Assembly: GCA_025352865.1 (NCBI GenBank)
Contig: JANXSB010000075.1
Span: forward strand, 1-6,704
Origin: Chthoniobacter sp.
GTDB taxonomy: Bacteria > Verrucomicrobiota > Verrucomicrobiia > Chthoniobacterales > Chthoniobacteraceae
Reading direction: 5' to 3'
Length of the DNA stretch: 6,704 nucleotides
Made by a program: the position numbers and the translations under genes. The notes under the pieces are model-generated. The model did not search any database and was not told where the DNA came from. It saw only the letters and a program-made list of their open reading frames with translations. Below are positions 6,551 through 6,704 of this stretch, piece after piece. Every line of letters begins with the position of its first letter. The stretch's first letter is position 1.

Positions 6551-6564
6551 TGTTCGTTGGAACA
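6551..6564. promoter_or_regulatory. Predicted LexA operator (Verrucomicrobia type) at the start of the radical SAM gene
   Basis: The sequence is TGTTC GTTG GAACA, an exact match to the 14-bp palindrome TGTTC-N4-GAACA reported for LexA of Verrucomicrobium spinosum and relatives. The dyad extends three more bases on each side, giving a perfect 8-bp inverted repeat with a 4-bp spacer at 6548-6567. The operator ends one base before the ATG at 6549 on the minus strand and contains most of the alternative start at 6567. LexA bound here would block transcription until DNA damage triggers its self-cleavage. The gene for LexA is not in the window, and the phylum assignment is itself inferred. The same dyad would also form an RNA hairpin over the start codon, which is the main alternative reading. 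Confidence 0.65.
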
Positions 6565-6637
6565 CATTTCACCCGGAATGCCAGCTTGCCCTTCAGTCGT
6601 CGAATAGAGTGTCTGCCAAAAGATATTCCCGGATCCC

Positions 6638-6704
6638 AATTCCGTTAATTTGGTAAAATTCCGTAATTCCGTTTTTGTTTTTTCAGACGGAATTAACGGA
6701 ATTT
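6638..6704. repeat. AT-rich intergenic repeat built on AATTCCG units (runs off the window)
   Basis: AATTCCGTTAATT at 6638-6650 is the exact reverse complement of 6691-6703. AAATTCCG-TAATTCCG at 6656-6671 also pairs with 6688-6704 with one unpaired base, leaving a T-rich 16-bp loop (6672-6687). The left part therefore holds three copies of the AATTCCG unit and the right part two inverted copies. The stretch is far more AT-rich than anything else here and lies upstream of the radical SAM gene. It may be part of a dispersed intergenic repeat or a hairpin terminator for a gene beyond the edge. The remaining upstream sequence (6568-6637) shows no promoter boxes I would defend. Confidence 0.65.

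Overview
The window is GC-rich bacterial chromosome (roughly 60-75% G+C in the coding stretches I counted). I read it as Verrucomicrobiota, possibly the Opitutus side of the phylum. The basis is the look of LysC and AsnB, the absence of Shine-Dalgarno sequences at all five visible gene starts, short AT-rich repeats between genes, and a perfect copy of the 14-bp LexA operator described for Verrucomicrobia. This assignment is an inference; no rRNA or other marker gene is present.

Layout, left to right. Positions 1-174 hold the last 57 codons of an unidentified plus-strand gene. A hexamer-based inverted repeat (195-308) separates it from lysC (368-1588, aspartate kinase with two C-terminal ACT domains). 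Next is a small minus-strand lipoprotein gene (1746-2177) of clearly lower G+C (about 50%). It sits tightly between perfect 12-bp inverted repeats (1724-1735 and 2190-2201) whose outer 7 bp match integron core sites, so it looks like an inserted cassette-like unit. A G-rich non-coding stretch leads into a plus-strand gene (2474-3565) for a DUF697 protein whose GTPase-like N-terminal domain has lost key nucleotide-binding residues. Then comes a glutamine-hydrolysing asparagine synthetase (asnB-type, 3641-5455). Converging on it with a 20-bp gap is a minus-strand radical SAM gene of the PA0069/Rv2578c, spore-photoproduct-lyase-like family (5476-6549). The window ends in an AT-rich repeat (6638-6704).

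Most of the genes are independent housekeeping or hypothetical units: lysC and asnB both belong to aspartate-family amino-acid metabolism but are not in one operon. The most interesting part is the right end. The radical SAM gene carries TGTTC-N4-GAACA immediately at its start codon, and its protein ends in QLSLF, a perfect match to the bacterial sliding-clamp binding consensus. Together these suggest an SOS-controlled, clamp-associated DNA repair or damage-tolerance role for a radical SAM family whose function is not established. The evidence is motif-level only.
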